Made by a program: the position numbers and the translations under genes | Shown here: one piece after another, positions 14,197-14,478 of the stretch | Layout of the letters: each line of letters begins with the position of its first letter | Numbering within the stretch: position 1 is the stretch's first letter | Assembly (NCBI GenBank): GCA_900767505.1 | Contig: CAAFZG010000052.1 | Span: 1-14,478 of the forward strand | Source of the DNA: Methanomassiliicoccales archaeon | GTDB taxonomy: Archaea > Thermoplasmatota > Thermoplasmata > Methanomassiliicoccales > Methanomethylophilaceae | DNA: 14,478 nucleotides | Direction of reading: 5' to 3' | The notes under the pieces: generated by a model | Databases searched by the model: none | What the model was told of the DNA's origin: nothing | Seen by the model: the letters and a program-made list of their open reading frames with translations, nothing else

Positions 14197-14478
14197 TCAC
14201 TCCGATCTCAATCCTATCGCGGACATCTTCTCGGGGAATCCGGGGAAGGAGACCGCGCAGCATTCGGCATCATCCATCTCCACAGGACCCCTGCATACAA
14301 GGGATGCCACTGCCGCGGACATCATGATGCGGTGGTCTCCGTTGTGGACGATGCTGCCCCCTGTCAGCATGGGTCTGCCGTGTATCACGCATCCGTCGTC
14401 TCTAGGTTCGGCGGAGCCTCCGATCGCATTGATCATGTCGACCACGGTCTTGATCCTGTTGCTTTCTTTGAATTTCAG
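14197..14478 (-). CDS. aroA: EPSP synthase (3-phosphoshikimate 1-carboxyvinyltransferase), C-terminal fragment
   Basis: The last 93 residues of an enzyme normally about 430 long; the rest lies beyond the right edge. EPSP synthase transfers the enolpyruvyl group of phosphoenolpyruvate to shikimate 3-phosphate. Three conserved C-terminal marks are visible in order: LKFKESNRIKTV (KESDRI in most relatives, here with Asn for Asp), DHRIMMSAAVASL, and SFPGFPEKM. Each falls where the family has it. The gene stop (14197-14199) shares its A with an ATG of aroC, so the two are translated from one message. It is the most upstream gene of the visible part of the operon; any promoter is outside the window. 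Confidence 0.95.
   Translation of the reverse strand: MKFKESNRIKTVVDMINAIGGSAEPRDDGCVIHGRPMLTGGSIVHNGDHRIMMSAAVASLVCRGPVEMDDAECCAVSFPGFPEKMSAIGLRSE

Noticed and set aside
1..14478. CRISPR arrays, insertion sequences, phage genes
   Set aside because: No regularly spaced repeats, transposase motifs or terminal inverted repeats were seen; all sizeable genes are housekeeping or biosynthetic apart from the 633-aa protein.

Overview
The window looks like the end of a contig from a methanogenic archaeon, most likely of the order Methanomassiliicoccales (Thermoplasmata). The archaeal part is firm: EF-2 carries the diphthamide-site motif IHRGPAQ, EF-1alpha has GHVDHGKS, and S12, S7 and S10 are of archaeal type. 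TATA-like promoters and GGAGG/GGTGA ribosome sites fit as well. The order is inferred from overall flavour and from stop-codon use: of the 12 gene ends seen, 11 are TGA, one is TAA and none is TAG. The first 18 bases are an Illumina adapter remnant, so the left edge is a contig end and not biology.

Layout. Positions 19-80 (minus) are the first 20 codons of pyrG (CTP synthase), cut by the adapter. An AT-rich divergent intergenic region follows, with two GATAATT(A/G)TC palindromes. Next comes an unrecognised 633-residue beta-rich protein, with a fold-type I aminotransferase directly behind it. A GC-rich hairpin ends that unit. The translation block follows: rps12, rps7, fusA (EF-2), tuf (EF-1alpha) and rps10. 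It has one promoter before rps12, which carries a roughly 70-nt leader with a hairpin, and a second promoter before tuf. A GGGGGGA-TTCG-TCCCCCC hairpin closes it. Then come ilvD (branched-chain amino acid synthesis), another hairpin, and an FGGY-family sugar kinase of unknown substrate.

On the minus strand at the right edge lies a tightly packed shikimate-to-tyrosine operon read right to left: aroA (last 93 residues only), aroC, and a chorismate mutase-prephenate dehydrogenase fusion. Its genes abut or overlap by a few bases, and its end overlaps the end of the kinase gene by 8 bp.

Functionally, the window joins protein synthesis machinery with amino acid biosynthesis: ilvD for valine, isoleucine and leucine; aroA, aroC and the fusion for aromatic amino acids; and an aminotransferase that could serve either. 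No tRNA, rRNA, CRISPR array, insertion sequence or phage gene was seen. The least explained parts are the 633-residue protein with its aminotransferase partner, the substrate of the FGGY kinase, and the leader of the rps12 operon.
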